Positions 10,933-23,830 of a stretch of DNA of 64,000 nucleotides are shown here, piece after piece (the stretch's first letter is position 1; each line of letters starts with the position of its first letter). The position numbers were made by a program, and so were the translations under genes. Source of the DNA: Okapia johnstoni. Its lineage: Eukaryota; Chordata; Mammalia; Artiodactyla; Giraffidae. The stretch is taken from the NCBI GenBank assembly GCA_024291935.2, contig CM044317.1, positions 57,836,730-57,900,729 of the forward strand, in the 5' to 3' direction. The notes beneath the pieces are model-generated. The model ran no database searches, was not told where the DNA came from, and worked only from the letters and a program-made list of their open reading frames with translations.

Positions 10933-11595
10933 ACTAAGATCATGGCATCTGGTCCCATCACTTCATGGCAAATAGATGAAGAAACAATGGAAACAGTGAG
11001 AGACTTTATTTTCTTGGGCTCCAAAATCACTGCAGATGGTGACTGCAGCCATGTAATTAAAAGATGCTTGCTCCTTGCAAGAAGAGCTATGACAAACCTA
11101 GATACCATATTAAAAAGCAGAGACATTACTTTGCCGAAAAAGGTCTGTCTCGTCAAAGCTATGGTTTTTCCAGTAGTCATGTACGGATGTGAGAGTTGGA
11201 CTATAAAGAAAGCTGAGCACTGAAGAACTGATGCTTTTGAACTGTGGTATTGGAGAAGACTCTTGAGAGTCCCTTGGACTGCAAGGAGATCCAACCAGTC
11301 AATCCTAAAGGAAATCAGTCCTGACTATTCATTGGAAGGATTGATGCTGAAGCTGAAACTCCAATCCTTTGGACATCTGAATGGAAGAACTGACTCATTG
11401 GAAAAGACCGTGATGCTGGGAAAGATTGAATGCAGGAGAAGGGGACGACAGAGGATGAGATGGTTGGATGGCATCACCAACTCAATAGACAAGTCTGAGA
11501 GAGCTCTGGGAGATGGTGAAGGACAGGGAAGCCTGGCAGGCTACAGTCCCTGGGGTCACAAAGAGTCAGACACGACTGAGTGACTGAACTGAACT
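10933..11595 (+). mobile_element. BovB LINE 3' fragment with 12-bp TSD
   Basis: 663 bp in plus orientation from TKIMASGPITSW to the GAACTGAACT terminus, flanked by a perfect GACCTCAGCACA duplication (10921-10932 and 11596-11607). One stop after KKAEH and frame shifts around 11220 break the reading frame. It lacks the RT core. Confidence 0.93.
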
Positions 11596-11607
11596 GACCT
11601 CAGCACA

Positions 11608-12311
11608 GGCTGGGTTCTCCCTCTTCTCATAAGCAGATGCAGAAAGTATCTACACACTGGTAATCTTTGGCCTGGGAAGGTATATGTTGTTTTCCCAACA
11701 CCAGTTGTTTTCTTAATTAGCATACAATTAGGTCAGGGATTCCTAAACATATCATCAAGGTGTTGCTGAGGACTGTAACTCCTTGAAACTGTGTACAAAA
11801 AAAATGTGTGTTTATGCCCATGAGCACTTTTCTATGAAAATTGTAGTTCCTAGGACCTTGCCTCTGAGGCCAGTTGCCTTATCACATGGATCAGAGGAAA
11901 ACAACAGGACTCCTACTACAGGGCTTTCTTGAGATTAAAGGAGAAATAATTTTATCAATTCTTAGTGTAGTCCATAATCCCTTCACGCCTCTCCCCTCAG
12001 TTAACATTATCATGTTTAAGCTAACATTAAAATGGGCCTTGTCTGCACCATAGCAGTTATGTTTGGGGAAATGACTCAGGGGTAGAATTAAAATTTTGTA
12101 CAGGAAATATACAGAGATATTTCAAACATGATAGTCAAGAATCATCTGTATACAGCACATTGGCAGGTGAAATTGAAAATAGTTTCAACTACATTTCCAT
12201 CTGACAATGGGCAAAACAGGTATAATTCTTATGCCCTAGACTGGACACTAAGCTGCATGAAACCATTAACTTATTATTTATAATCTTTAGTTTGTATATT
12301 TTTAAAATATT
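11608..12311. other. Unassigned DNA
   Basis: No gene or named repeat recognised. Confidence 0.45.
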
Positions 12312-12502
12312 TATTTATTTATTTGGCTGCCCTGGGTCTTAGTTGCGGCATTTAGATCTTTGTTGCAACTTGTAGGATCTTTAGCTGTGGTATGCAAACT
12401 CTTAGTTGTAGTATGTGCAATCTAGTTCCCTGACTAGAGATCGAACCCAGGTCCCCTGTACTGGGAGCACAGAGTCTTAGCCACTGGACCACCAGGGAAT
12501 TT
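12312..12502 (-). mobile_element. CHR-2-type SINE
   Basis: The complement begins TTCCCTGGTGGTCCAGTGGC and carries box-B GGGTTCGATC, followed by repeated TTGCAACTA-like units. TATTTATTT-type repeats on both sides suggest an insertion into an AT-rich target. Confidence 0.82.
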
Positions 12503-12555
12503 ATTTATTTTTGAACCCTCAGCTTCTAGTTCACTACCAGGCACTATCAAAAACA

Positions 12556-12622
12556 GATGATAGGTGGATGGCTGAACAAACGAATACATAGACAGGTGGA
12601 TGGATGGCTGAACGGACAAATG
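12556..12622. repeat. Degenerate (GGAT)n tract
   Basis: Two clusters of GGTGGATGG-type units, GATAGGTGGATGG and CAGGTGGATGGATGG, separated by diverged copies. Confidence 0.6.
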
Positions 12623-12654
12623 GTTAAAGGGACCTCCAAGGATCCAGGTTCTGG

Positions 12655-12790
12655 AAGATTAGAGCCACTAGGTATATGTGAACATCTGATCCAACTTTCT
12701 CATTTTCTAGACAAGGAAAACTGAAGCCTAATGATTCGTCCGAGATCACGAATTAATTCATCAGTGGCAGACAGTCTACATCTCAAACAT
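12655..12790 (-). mobile_element. MIR-like SINE fragment
   Basis: CATTTTCTAGACAAGGAAAACTG and the following GAGATCACGAATTA region resemble the complement of a MIR core and 3' part. Confidence 0.55.
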
Positions 12791-13239
12791 CACTCTCGGC
12801 TCTGAGTCTTAGATATACCTACACATTATACATACGTACACACACACACACCCATTAATATTCATCAAACATTAATACAGCTTTGAGACAAGCCTACAAC
12901 TCTAAGCTTCATTTTCCTTGAGACTTAAGGACTAGTGAAGTGTTTTATTTAATGACTGCTACAATATTTGAGAAAGAAGCATGATTCCTTTCTTCTCTCA
13001 ATATCTCTCTATGCCAAGAATCACTCTGTACCAGAAGTACCCAGAAAAGCACAATCTGGCATTTTCTAAATTTGCTTCTGATCAATACCAGCTCACCACT
13101 AAGAACATTAATACAAATTCATATCCTATGAAATGTTTTCCTCTTAGTAGAGAAAAATAGCAACATATACTATTGTTTAATTTAAAGGGAACTATAGCAT
13201 GGCAGAGATATCACTTGCCCACATAACTATTCATTCTTC

Positions 13240-13680
13240 TTTCTCAATAACAAAACTGTGATTTCTAGTTGATCACATTGCTGCCCAGATAAAAGACTAT
13301 ATTTCCTTGTCTCTCTTTTGGCTGTGTGGATATGTGACTAAAATCTGACCAATGAAATAAAAGTAAAAGTGTCATGTGGGATTTCCAGTAAGTTGCTTTT
13401 AAGGAAGAGGCTGTACTTAGTGTTTCTTCTGTCCCTTTGCCTGGAGTGAGTATGTGATGGCTGGAGCAGCAGCAGCAATACTGGACCATGAAGAGGATTA
13501 AACCCTAAGAAGAAAGAACTAGATGAAGTTTGGATCCCTGAGGACTATGGAGTCTCTATACAAGACTTGTACTACCTACTTCTAGAATTCTCTTATGTGA
13601 GAGGAAGACAATTTTCCTACTGTTTAAACCAATATAATTTTTTTCACATGTAAATTAACCTAATTTTAAATATATTCAAC
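13240..13680 (+). mobile_element. Old MaLR/MLT1-like LTR
   Basis: GGCTGTGTGGATATGTGACT, CTGACCAATGAAATAAAAG and the TAAACCAATATAA end resemble diverged MLT1-type LTRs. Assignment to a subfamily is not possible by eye. Confidence 0.45.
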
Positions 13681-14234
13681 CTATATGGTATTCTTGGCTG
13701 CTGTTGCCCCTGTTGGAAATTTTATTTAGAGTTGAAGTCTTCTGTGAAGAAGTAGTTAGTGGCAGTGAAACAGTCCAGTAATCCATACCTGTTAGAAGTT
13801 AACTTGTTCATCACTTACTGAGTTAGTAAGCAACTTTCTAATTCTGGAACCACCACTCTTCCTGTAGATCCCCTTCCTATTTCCTTCTTATTTTCTCCTC
13901 CTACACTCCAAAACCACGGCAATTCCTCTCCTTCCAGAATTCTCATGACCACTGCACTGCACTTTCCCTTCCTTTCTCAGCTCAGAAATGTACAATGCAT
14001 TAACAAAACGGACCTGCAAAAATCATACCTGGTCAGTTCCTTTAGCCTTAAAAAATCTATATAGATTATATCTGAAGCTTCATCTTAGGGAAAATGTTAA
14101 GACAACGATGTAGAAATAACCATTCATTGGTTCTCACTGGATATTATTTAAAAGCCCATAACATTTGCCTTAGATGTGCCATCTCTCAAAACACACCGTT
14201 CTATCTTATACATTGGTAACAAAAAAAACTAATA
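13681..14234. other. Unassigned DNA
   Basis: No gene or named repeat recognised. Confidence 0.45.
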
Positions 14235-14565
14235 GCCAACTTTAATTAAGCACTTACTATGTGCCCACCCAAGCAGCATTCTAAGCACTTTTCATGCAAT
14301 GCCCCCAACTCACCCCCAGCACAAATGAAATAAGCATTTGATTATCTTCACGTTACAGATGGGAAAACTGAGATGTAGGTAGGTCACACAATTTGTAAGG
14401 GGTAAAGCCAAAACCAAATCCAAGCAGATTCCATAGAAATTTATCTTCCAAGACTCAGAGAAATTAAACCCAAGGCACACAGCTAATAAGTGGTGGAATC
14501 AGGAATCTAACTGGGTCTCTCATCAAAACAGGCATTCTTAACACTATATTCTTATACCCTCACAA
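14235..14565 (-). mobile_element. MIR SINE sequence, possibly two copies
   Basis: CACTTACTATGTGCCCACCC, TTACAGATGGGAAAACTGAG, then a second CAAGGCACACAGCTAATAAG block and TCTTAACACTATATTC. All are complement-strand MIR landmarks. The repeated landmark suggests two adjacent MIRs or one with an insertion. Confidence 0.75.
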
Positions 14566-14639
14566 TATTAAGGAAACCAAGCACTAAATATGATACTGTG
14601 GAGAGAGTTTGATTTACACTTCCCTTTGCAAAAATGACA

Positions 14640-16982
14640 AATTTGGCCTTGGAGTACAAAATGAAGCAGGGCAAGGGCTAATAGAGTTTTGCCAAGAGAA
14701 CACACTGGTCATAGCAAACACCCTCTTCCAACAACACAAGAGAAAACTCTACACATGGACATCATCAGATGATCAATACCGAAATCAGACTGATTATATT
14801 CTTTGCAGCCAAAGATGGAGAAACTCTATACAGTCAGCAAAAACAAGACTGGGAGCTGACTGTGGCTCAGATCATGAGCTCCTTATTGCAAAATTCAGGC
14901 TTAAATTGAAGAAAGTAGGGAAAACTACTAGACCATTCAGGTATGACCTAAATCAAATCCCTTATGATTATACATTGGCAGTGACAAACAGACTCAAGGG
15001 ATTAGATCTGATAGAGTGCCTGATGAACTATGGACAGAGGTTCATGACATTGTACATGAGGCAGTGATCAAGACCATCCCCAAGAAAAAGAAATGCAACA
15101 AGACTAAATGGTTGTCTGAGGAGGCCTTACCAATAGGTGAGAAAAGAAGAGAAGCTAAAGGAGGAGAAAAGGAAATATATCCATCTGAATGCAGAGTTTC
15201 AAAGAATAGCAAGGAGAGATAAGAAAGCCTTCCTCAGTGATCAGTGCAAAGAAATAGAAGAAAACAATAGAATGGGAAAGACTAGAGATGTCTTCAAGAA
15301 AATCAGAGATACCAAGGGAACATTTCATGCAAAGATGGTCACAACAAAGTACAGAAACAGTATGGACCTAACAGAAACAGAAGATATTAAGAAGAGGTGA
15401 CAAGAATAACAGAAGAACTACACAAAAAAGATCTTAATGACCCAGATAACCACGATGGTGTGACCACTCACCTAGAACAAGACATCCTGGACTGTGAAGT
15501 CGACTGGGCTTTAGGAAGCATTACTACAACCAAAACCAGTGGAGGTGATGCAATTCCAGCCGAGCTATTTCAAATTGTAAAAGATGATGCTGTGGAAGTG
15601 CTGCACTCAATATGCCAGCAAATTTGGAAAACTCAGCAGTGGCCACAGGACTGGAAAAGGTCAGTTTTCATCCCAATCCCAAAGAATGTTCAAACTAGTG
15701 CACATTTTCATTCATCTCACACGCTAGCAAAGTAATGCTCAAAATTCTTCAAGCCAGGCTTTCACAGTACTTGAACCTAGAACTTCCAGATGTACAAGCT
15801 GGATTTAGAAAAGGTAGAAGAACCAGAGATCAAAGCGCCAACATTCGCTGGATCATCAAAAAACCAAGAAAATTCCAGAAAAAACATCTACTTCAACTTC
15901 TTTGACTACGCCAAAGCCTTAGACTGTGTGGATCACAACAAACTGGAAAATTGTTAAAGGGATGGGAATACCAGACCACCTTACCTGTCTCCTGAGAAAT
16001 CTGTATGCAGGTCAAGAAGCAACAGTTAGAACCAGACATGGAACAACGATTGGTTCTAATTAGGGAAAGTAGTACGTCAAGGCTCTATATTGTCACCCTG
16101 TTTATTTAGCTTATCTGCAGAGTACAGCATGCAAAATGCCAGACCAGATGAAGCATAAGCTGGAATCAAGATTGCTGGGAGAAATATCAATAACCCCAGA
16201 TATCCAGATGACACCACCCTTATGACAGAAAACAAAGAACTAAAGAGCCTCTTGATGAAAGTGAAAGAGGAGAGTGAAAAAGCTGGCTTAAAACTCAACA
16301 TTCCAAAAATGAAGATCATGGCATCTGGTCCCACCACTTAATGGCAATTAGATGGGGAAACAATGGAAACAGTGACATACTTTATTTTCTTGGGCTCCAA
16401 AATCACTGCAGATGGTGACTGCAGCCATGAAATTAAAAGACGCTTGCTCCTTAGAAGAAAAGCTATGACCAACCTAGACAGCATATTAAAAAGCAGAGAC
16501 ATTACTCTGCCGACAAAGGTCCATCTAGTCAAAGCTATGGTTTTTCCAGTAGTCATGTATGGATGTGAGAGTTGGGCCATAAAGAAAGCTGAGATTTTGA
16601 AAGAATTGATGCTTTTGAACTATGGTGTTGGAGAAGACTCTTGAGAGTCCCTTGGACTGCAAGGAGATCTAACTAGTCAATCCTAAAGGAAATCAGTCCT
16701 GAATATTCATTGGAAGGACTGATGCTGAAGCTGAAGCTCCAAACCTTTGGATATCTGAATGGAAGAACTGACTCATTGCAAAAGACCCTGATGATGAGAA
16801 ACAATGAAGGCAGGAGGAGAAGGGGATGACAGAGGATGAGATGGTTGGATGGCATCACTGACTTGATGGATATGAGTTTGAGCAAGCTCTTGGAGTTGGT
16901 GAAGGACAAGGAAGCCTGGCATGCTGCAGTCCATGGGGTAGCAAAGAGTCAGACATGACTGAGCGACTGAACTGAACTGAAC
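14640..16982 (+). mobile_element. BovB LINE, 2.3 kb, EN C-terminus through 3' end
   Basis: This copy is flanked by a perfect 14-bp duplication, TTGCAAAAATGACA (14626-14639 and 16983-16996). It opens in the C-terminal part of the apurinic-type endonuclease (LVIANTLFQQHKRKLYTW, then DYILCSQRW and the catalytic GSDHELL triad at 14864-14881). It continues through the linker (IPKKKKCNKTKWLSEEA), the RT fingers (WPQDWKRSVFIPIPK) and palm, and ends in the BovB C-terminal block. The catalytic YADD is changed to YPDD at 16201-16212. Stops and frameshifts near 15067, 15400, 15735, 15955 and 16070 split it into at least six frames. BovB is a non-LTR (RTE) retrotransposon that normally encodes one EN-RT protein; this copy is dead. 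Confidence 0.94.
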
Positions 16983-17092
16983 TTGCAAAAATGACAGACA
17001 GGAGGAAACCACATATGGAGTGCTTATTAATCTAATACAACTTTGTTGAGCTCCCAGCATGTGCATGATCCCCCTGCTGCCATTCTTGGGGG

Positions 17093-17305
17093 TGAAGTGA
17101 AAGTGTTAGTTGCTCAGTCATGTCTGACTCTTTGCAACCACATGGACTATAGCCCACCAGGCTCCTCTGTCCATGGAATTCTCCAGGGTAGAATACTGGA
17201 GTGGGTAGCTATTTCCTTCTCCAGGGGATCTCCCCAACCCTGGTATCGAACCCAGGTCTCCTACAGTGTAGGTGGATTCTTTACTGTCTGAGCCACCAAA
17301 GACAG
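17093..17305 (-). mobile_element. Bov-tA SINE
   Basis: Full-length on the minus strand, from TTGGTGGCTCAGACAGTAAA to CTAACACTTTCACTTC. It lies about 100 bp right of the BovB at 14640-16982. Confidence 0.9.
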
Positions 17306-19903
17306 CAATTAGGCCTGCCTTTAGCCAAAGCATCCACATTTTAGCAGTTGCAGCTTATTTTATCATTAGAACTAGTGCCCTCTCCCCTTTGTTCCATGTA
17401 TTTTTCTAGAATAGTAACAGTGTCATTATATTCATTTCATAACTTTTGCAAGACCAAAAGGCATAACTTAGGGCTAGGGCATTTTCTTTGCCACTTCATG
17501 TTTTATAATGTTTTATGCAAATTAATATAAATACATAATAATAAGAAAACCACCATTTGCATCTGTGGAGGCTGAAATAACAGCCACTAGATTGCTGCTC
17601 CTGCTGAAGAGGGATTTCCTCCCATTAATTCTTCCCCTCCACACCAAAGATGGGTTGTGAATTCCCTTTAATTCTTAATTTCAGGTTCAGGTCCAATCAA
17701 AACGGCCAAGTCTATAGCCAATACCATGTCACATGCTAAATTGTCCACAAAAATTATTTGAACCCTAATATGCCAAGAAACAAATATATGATATTCCATC
17801 TACCTCACGCCTCTCCATTGTCTAGAGGACAATAATTTGGGACGCTGTTTGTTTGTGTTTATAAAAGTAAGACATGCAATTGTTAAAAATTGGGGAAGTA
17901 CAGAAAGATATAAAGAAGAAAAAATTGTTCAAAACCCCAATCTGAGGTGGAATTAACTATATACTTTTTGGTTATATTTCTGAGAAAAAAACTGAGATCA
18001 AACAGTACATATAATTCTGAAATTTGTTTCTAATGGGGAGTTTTTGTTTTTGTTTTGCTTTAAAAACCATCTGCTTAATCCTCATGTATGGAGCCCCTTT
18101 TTTTTCAGGCAAAGATCATTTCAACAGTTTGATTGGAACATTCTAGAGACATCTGCAAACAGCCCAAACTTTTCTTAGGCATAATTCACTGGACTGTCTT
18201 AAGACTTATTGAGCCATAGAAGTGAAGATGCACCCATTCAGTTTACCCTCCACAGAGTTACATGATGAGAGCTGACCTTCCTGAAAAAAAAGAATTGTCA
18301 TTATCTTTTCATGCTAAATGAGTTTAGTAAGAAATCTGTATTTTTTCATGTTTTACAATGTCTACTGATTATATCAGGCAATCTCTAAATTACACAAGCA
18401 GGAAAGATTGCAAATTCAAAAGAAAGGAAGGGACACAGCACATACACAGGAGTGGAGGAGTCATTTAAACTTTTATCAAGATAAAAGTGTGCAACAGCCT
18501 CACTTATTTGACAAGAGGGAGGTGAAAGAAGAGGATGTGAAGGAGAAGGAGGGGAGAGAGGAGACTCAGCTTAATCCTCCAACTGCCATGTGCCTTGTAG
18601 AGGACTTCTACTTGAGATTTCTCCTTTCTAACAGCCCTAAAATCTTTTTTTATTTCTCAGTCACACAAGAAAAACATTAGAATGATTGTTCAGTAGTTAA
18701 AGTAAAAAGATGCCTTTAGTACTTTGTTTGCTATCAATAGACATGTGGGACATTTGACAGACGACCACTTCATCATCTTGCCTGATTTCAGTGGTGGCTG
18801 TTTTTATACTTTTCAAAAACGAAGTTCCTAGGATTCTCTATCCTCTTATTCATCTTTTTTCAGCCATGAGGCAATGCAGTTTTGTCAGAGCTGGAGGAGC
18901 TTTCCAGATGGCATTTTTTCAATAGAAACAAAAGAAAGGGAGCCATTTACCTAACGTGTGTACACCACTTGTAGAGCTTGGCGGCCGGTCTGTTGTTAAC
19001 CTGTAACCATGAGCAACTTCCCTAAAATGGATGCTCTATATTTCACAGAGTGGGTGATTTCAGGCAGATATATTTCAGGCATCAAGGATAGATCTGAATC
19101 ATGTTAACAGAATGACAGCCTACTGGCTACTTCTCTGAATAATGTAGTAATAACATGTAAACTTGCTGGAAAACCAAAACTTTTACAAAAACATTTTATT
19201 TAGCAAGTTCAAATTCCTTCAGTTACTAGTGATCGTCATACCAGTGTTTTCCATAAATGCTTAAATGGAGACAAAGGTAGTCTAATTGTCTCGTTTCTCA
19301 TACGGGAGGAAGAGCAGTACCATCTTGGTTCTTTTGAAGTGCATCACCAAATTCAGTTGAGTTCCTTGGTGACTGGGTGTTTAATAAATTCATGCTGTTA
19401 ACAGCTTCTTAAAGTCTTTACTTAACAGCATATATCCTTAATTTGTTGTTTTAAAAAACTGAGAATGATGAACTATTAATATATCAACTGTGAGCTTCTT
19501 GATCTATGTGCTAGAAATTGTCAACTAGATACTTTTGAAATTGAAAAAAAAAATTTACAGGGAAGGATCAAGAAAAGAGAGACCATAGTTTATTGTAAAA
19601 AAAATTGTATAGTTTATATATTTTTTGAAGTCAATTCTCAGTTATCTATGGGGTAATTTTAAAACTCACATTCAAAAGCAGTTATAAGTACACACTTCAT
19701 AGCTAAATATCAAATATTTATTTTGACTTATCTATAATCTGGATTAGTCAGATCCCTGGAGGAAAATAATAAATTGTTGATAATGCAAAACCAGCTTTCA
19801 TTATTTCTGGGTAATGTGACTTATTTCTCTTTTCTTCATAGACAAAAACCTAGTTCAAATTTGTTTATAGCAAGCCCCAGAGCAACTTTAAAATGTTTTA
19901 GTA
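17306..19903. other. Long unassigned stretch with few repeats
   Basis: No coding exon recognised. 17870-18030 looks like an old L1-type tail (GAAGTACAGAAAGATATAAA). The rest, 18090-19500 in particular, shows no repeat I can name. Confidence 0.45.
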
Positions 19904-19919
19904 ATGAATATTTCTTTTA

Positions 19920-20092
19920 TTTATTTATATATTTTTTTTAGTTCTACCAGTTTATTGCTACCAACCCATCTCCCTCCACCCTCATGCACACGTGCTCAGT
20001 CATGTAACCCCATGGACTGCAGCCCACCAGGCTCCTCTGTTCATGGACTTTTCCAGGCAAGAATACTGGAGTGGGTTGCCATTTCCTTCTCC
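19920..20092 (-). mobile_element. Truncated Bov SINE with extra 3' sequence
   Basis: A perfect 16-bp duplication, ATGAATATTTCTTTTA (19904-19919 and 20093-20108), flanks it. On the minus strand it starts at GGAGAAGGAAATGGCAACCC, runs through a shortened ART2A half (missing part of the GTCGGACACGAC block), then about 50 bp of non-SINE sequence and an A-rich end. Confidence 0.8.
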
Positions 20093-20399
20093 ATGAATAT
20101 TTCTTTTAAAATGAATTATTAAATAGAGTTTCAAAATGTTTTGTGCTATAGCTTTATTTTAGTGCAGTGGGATTTGACTTTTGACTTTTTTTTTTAAAAA
20201 AAAATTTGTTTTATTAGAATGGTTGTTAAAAATGCAGCTGGGACAGAAATGTATAAAACAAAAAGTAAAAGTTCCTTATTACTGCCCACATTTTAAGTTT
20301 TGGTAGAGACTGATAGATGTGATAGCTATTGCTAAAATGCCAAGGCTGACTGATGTCACCTTCACCAACACTGGCTCTTATCAATCTTTTTAATACTTG

Positions 20400-20613
20400 A
20401 AAGTGAAAGTGAAGTCACTCAGTCGTGTCCGACTCTTTGCGACCCCATGGGCTGTAAGCTACCACACTTCTCCGTCCATGGGATTTTCCAGGCAAGAGTA
20501 CTGGAGTGGGTTGCCATTTCCTTCTCCAGAGGATCATCCCAACCCAGTGATCAAACCCAGGTCTCCCGCATTGTAGGCAAACACTTTACCATCTGAGCCA
20601 CCAGGTAAGTGGC
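20400..20613 (-). mobile_element. Bov-tA SINE
   Basis: Full-length, minus strand. AATACTTG flanks it (20392-20399 and 20614-20621), a short target-site duplication. Confidence 0.9.
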
Positions 20614-20657
20614 AATACTTGCTTGCCTAATATTTAATACTTGCTTGCCTAATATTT
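20614..20657. repeat. 22-bp tandem duplication
   Basis: The unit AATACTTGCTTGCCTAATATTT occurs twice, perfectly, at 20614-20635 and 20636-20657, immediately beside the Bov-tA insertion. It therefore arose after, or together with, that insertion. Confidence 0.9.
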
Positions 20658-20699
20658 CTAATTAATTATGGTTGCTCTCAAGAGATCACAGCCTTGAAC

Positions 20700-21540
20700 T
20701 GTCCACCTTCCACAATGTTTCCAGAATTATCTGCCTAACTTACAACCTAATTATTTAAGTCCCCTGTTTCAGGGCCTCTGCTGGCTCCCTACACCTACAA
20801 AATGAAATCCAGCCTTCTTTATCGGGCTCACTAGGACCCTCACAGCCTGGACTTAACTTCCTTTTTATGCCTCACATCCTCCTTCTCTCCGCTGATCACC
20901 TTTTGTGCCAGCCATGCTGAATTTTTTACCTTTTTGCAATTCACGATTCTCTTTCTCAAGTCTCCACCCTTGCAAATATTATTTCCCCTCCCTCCTACCT
21001 CTGACAGCTCCCCATTCAACTTCCAACAGCCAGCTAAAATATCATCTCTTCTGTGATCTCCCTGCATGTGTGTGTGCTAAGTTGCTTCAGTTGTGTCTGA
21101 CTCTTTGTGACCTTATGGATTATAGTCTGTCAGGTTCCTCTATTCATGGGATTCTCCAGGCAAGAATACTGGAGTGGGTTGCCATGCCCTCCTCCAGAGG
21201 ATCTTCCTGACCCAGGAATCAAACCTGAGTCTCTTGTGGCTCCTGCATTACAGGCAGATTCTTTACTGCTGAGCCACCAGGGTAGCTCTGTATTCAATGT
21301 ACCTGGAGCTGATATCTCCCTGACCCCCCAACAAAAAGGAGCTATGCTTCTCCTCTTCTGCTTCTCTTGTAGTAGCACTTAGCAAATTTCTAGATAATTT
21401 TTGCACAAATGTTTTTATCCCCCTAGAGACAATGAGGTCTTTGAGGGCAAGGACCCTCATCACTGCTGCCCTTCATTGGTTCATTTCCTGATTTACAGGA
21501 GAGCCTCAAAAAGGGTTTAGTGAATACCTAAAAAGTGTTC
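20700..21540 (+). mobile_element. L2 LINE 3' end, split by a SINE
   Basis: The segments 20700-21063 and 21291-21540 show the L2 3' landmarks in order: TTTCAGGGCCTCTGC, the TCTTCTGTGATCTCCCT block, then GAGGTCTTTGAGGGCAAGGA and TGAATACCTA. The Bov-tA at 21064-21290 separates them. Confidence 0.78.
21064..21290 (-). mobile_element. Bov-tA SINE inserted in L2
   Basis: Minus-strand Bov-tA with a GTGTGTGTGCTAAG tail and a small extra CTTGTGGCTC duplication near its tRNA half (21234-21243). Confidence 0.88.
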
Positions 21541-23817
21541 AATAGTATCCAACAAAAGTAAACCACAACAACAAAAATCCAGGCTTTCTTTATCTGTGAC
21601 ATGGAATATGAAATATTTCAGAGTGCCTAGCACATAACAAGCATGAACAACCTACGGCTGCCGTGCACAAGGAAAGCATGCTAAGAAATAGATGGTGGGC
21701 ACTTCTACAGTCGCAATCGAAATGACAAAGAAGGAAATCTATACCTAAGTATTTCTCCTTCCTGCCCTCCTCCTGCTTTTCTCTCACCTCCTGTGACTTC
21801 ACACCCACAGCATGCACTCTCAAATGCCCTCAGGCTGGACAAAGCTCTTTATTACAGAACATTCACCAAGCCAGAAACAAAAATTTCCTATTTTTCCATC
21901 TGGGCCAACTTCTACTCCCTCGGCCAAGAATTATGAGACACCTACTTGAGAAACAAATAAGATTATATAATTTAAGAAGTTGGTGTTTGGACAAGAATAG
22001 GCTCAGTCTTACAGCGAGAGATGCCTTTTTAAAAGATTAGCTAATTAACTCAAATGAATCTAACTAGCAGAATGTACTGAGGAGATATTTTTTATTGGAA
22101 GGCATTCCTGAAGTCCCTTGGACTTTCTGGGTCACTAGACCCCACCAGCCCCAAGATGGAAGAGATGGTGTCAGCAACCAGATCTCCCATTTCTAAAAGG
22201 TTGCCCACACCAGGCTCATCTGCAGGGATTTCGCAGTGTACCTTCCTTAGAGGGTCAGTGCTCAGAAGATCACAATCACTCAGTATATACACTTTTGGTA
22301 CGGTGAAAAGCAATCATTAAAAAACAAGCTGAATTCGGGCAAGAGAGCAAGGAGGAAAAGGGTTGAGAGAAGAGTGACAGATGAGAAGGATGTCAACATT
22401 GGGAGACTCACACAGAAGATAAAATGCCCAAATAGACAGCAGTGGGCACTCACATAAAAAACCTACTGAAAAAATCAGAAATGCACCTATCTCACCATGA
22501 AAATGTTTTTTCCCTAAAAAAAAGCCGAGCGTCCTATAACATATTAGCTTAAAAAAAAAAAGCCATAAAAGATTGGGTGAATCAGAAAACCCCAGAGCAC
22601 TTTTCTTCCTGAAATTATGAAAGCCTGCTGAATGGCTGGAAATGACTCTGCTCTACCCTCACTTCTCATGGTATGCGTTTCCATCCCCCAATTTGATCTG
22701 ATTTCCAGGGTGGCCATTCCTCTTATAGCCACACATGCTGAGATCAAAGGAGAGGCTGTTATATACAAGCCTAATGTTACACAGAGAAGAGTTGGAAAGG
22801 GCTCAAGCTTCATTATATAAAAAAAAAATTTCAAGGCATAAAAGCCATTTTCAGAGGAAGCCAAAACCCAAAATAGTAGCAACTTTAAACTTCATTTCAC
22901 GAGCATGAGGGATGTTATACCCCTCTATGTGGTTGCCTAGGGAACAGGATTCATTTATTCTTTGCTATTCAATAATTTCTTGGAAATTGCTATTCTATAT
23001 TATACCTATGATTTTTAAATCCACTCTAAATGGAAAATTCCCTCAAAAAGTCAATTTTAAGTTACAGTTCAGGAATCTTTGTCAGGAAAATGTTATAGAA
23101 AACCAAAGTTCCTATAATATATCTTGCTGTTCCAACACATTAACATTCTTCCACTTGGATAGGAGATTTTCTTATCCATAATATCTTACTCTTCATTTTG
23201 ATTACTGAATGTGGAGTCTTCTTATAAATAAGTGAATTTGCCTTAATTAAATACACTTATCTGAGCATGTCAAATGACATAAACTGGAATAATCTAGTCT
23301 GAACTAAACCATGCAAAATTATTCTGACATTCCCCTAAGCATTAATAAAAGGATATCCTTAATAATAATGTGTGAGGAGCAAAAAGAACGACATTTGGTT
23401 TTCTATACATGATAAATGGTTCTTCAACTTTTGTCTGTCATAGACCCAACTATGAGAGAGAAAAGTTTGGGTAAACTGCCATGGGAAAGCTTATTGAAAG
23501 TGCTATCCATGACATGAACACATGTTTGTTTTATGTAAAAATCACACTGCTGGCCAAATCCCTGCCCCTCTACTGCCTGTAACTCTATGAGCCCTAAGTA
23601 ATTATTTCACTAAGTGTGCTGGGTCCTTCATTTCTGGTTCCCTGTCTGTTACATGAACAAAGGACATTCTGAGAGTAGAACCTCCAGTGGGTGGAATATT
23701 CCTTCTGTTTGTGTCCCTTGCTCATGCTTTTGGCCTCTCCACATATCAATTTTTCCAAGAAAACTAGATGAGGTTAAACTTTATCTCCTTACTTTCCTCT
23801 TTGAAATAGCTTGCATT
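21541..23817. other. Unassigned DNA with one notable minus-strand frame
   Basis: A 73-codon minus-strand frame lies at 22092-22313 (see findings). The rest shows no named repeat except a possible old DNA-transposon edge near 23415. No exon with matching splice sites was recognised. Confidence 0.4.
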
Positions 23818-23830
23818 AAAACCTATATTA

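Noticed and set aside
16338..16580. Minus-strand frame across the 16.4 kb BovB, and similar frames antisense to other BovBs
   Set aside because: The same antisense peptide recurs at each BovB (for example [13 protein letters not shown]). It is a shadow of the conserved sense protein.
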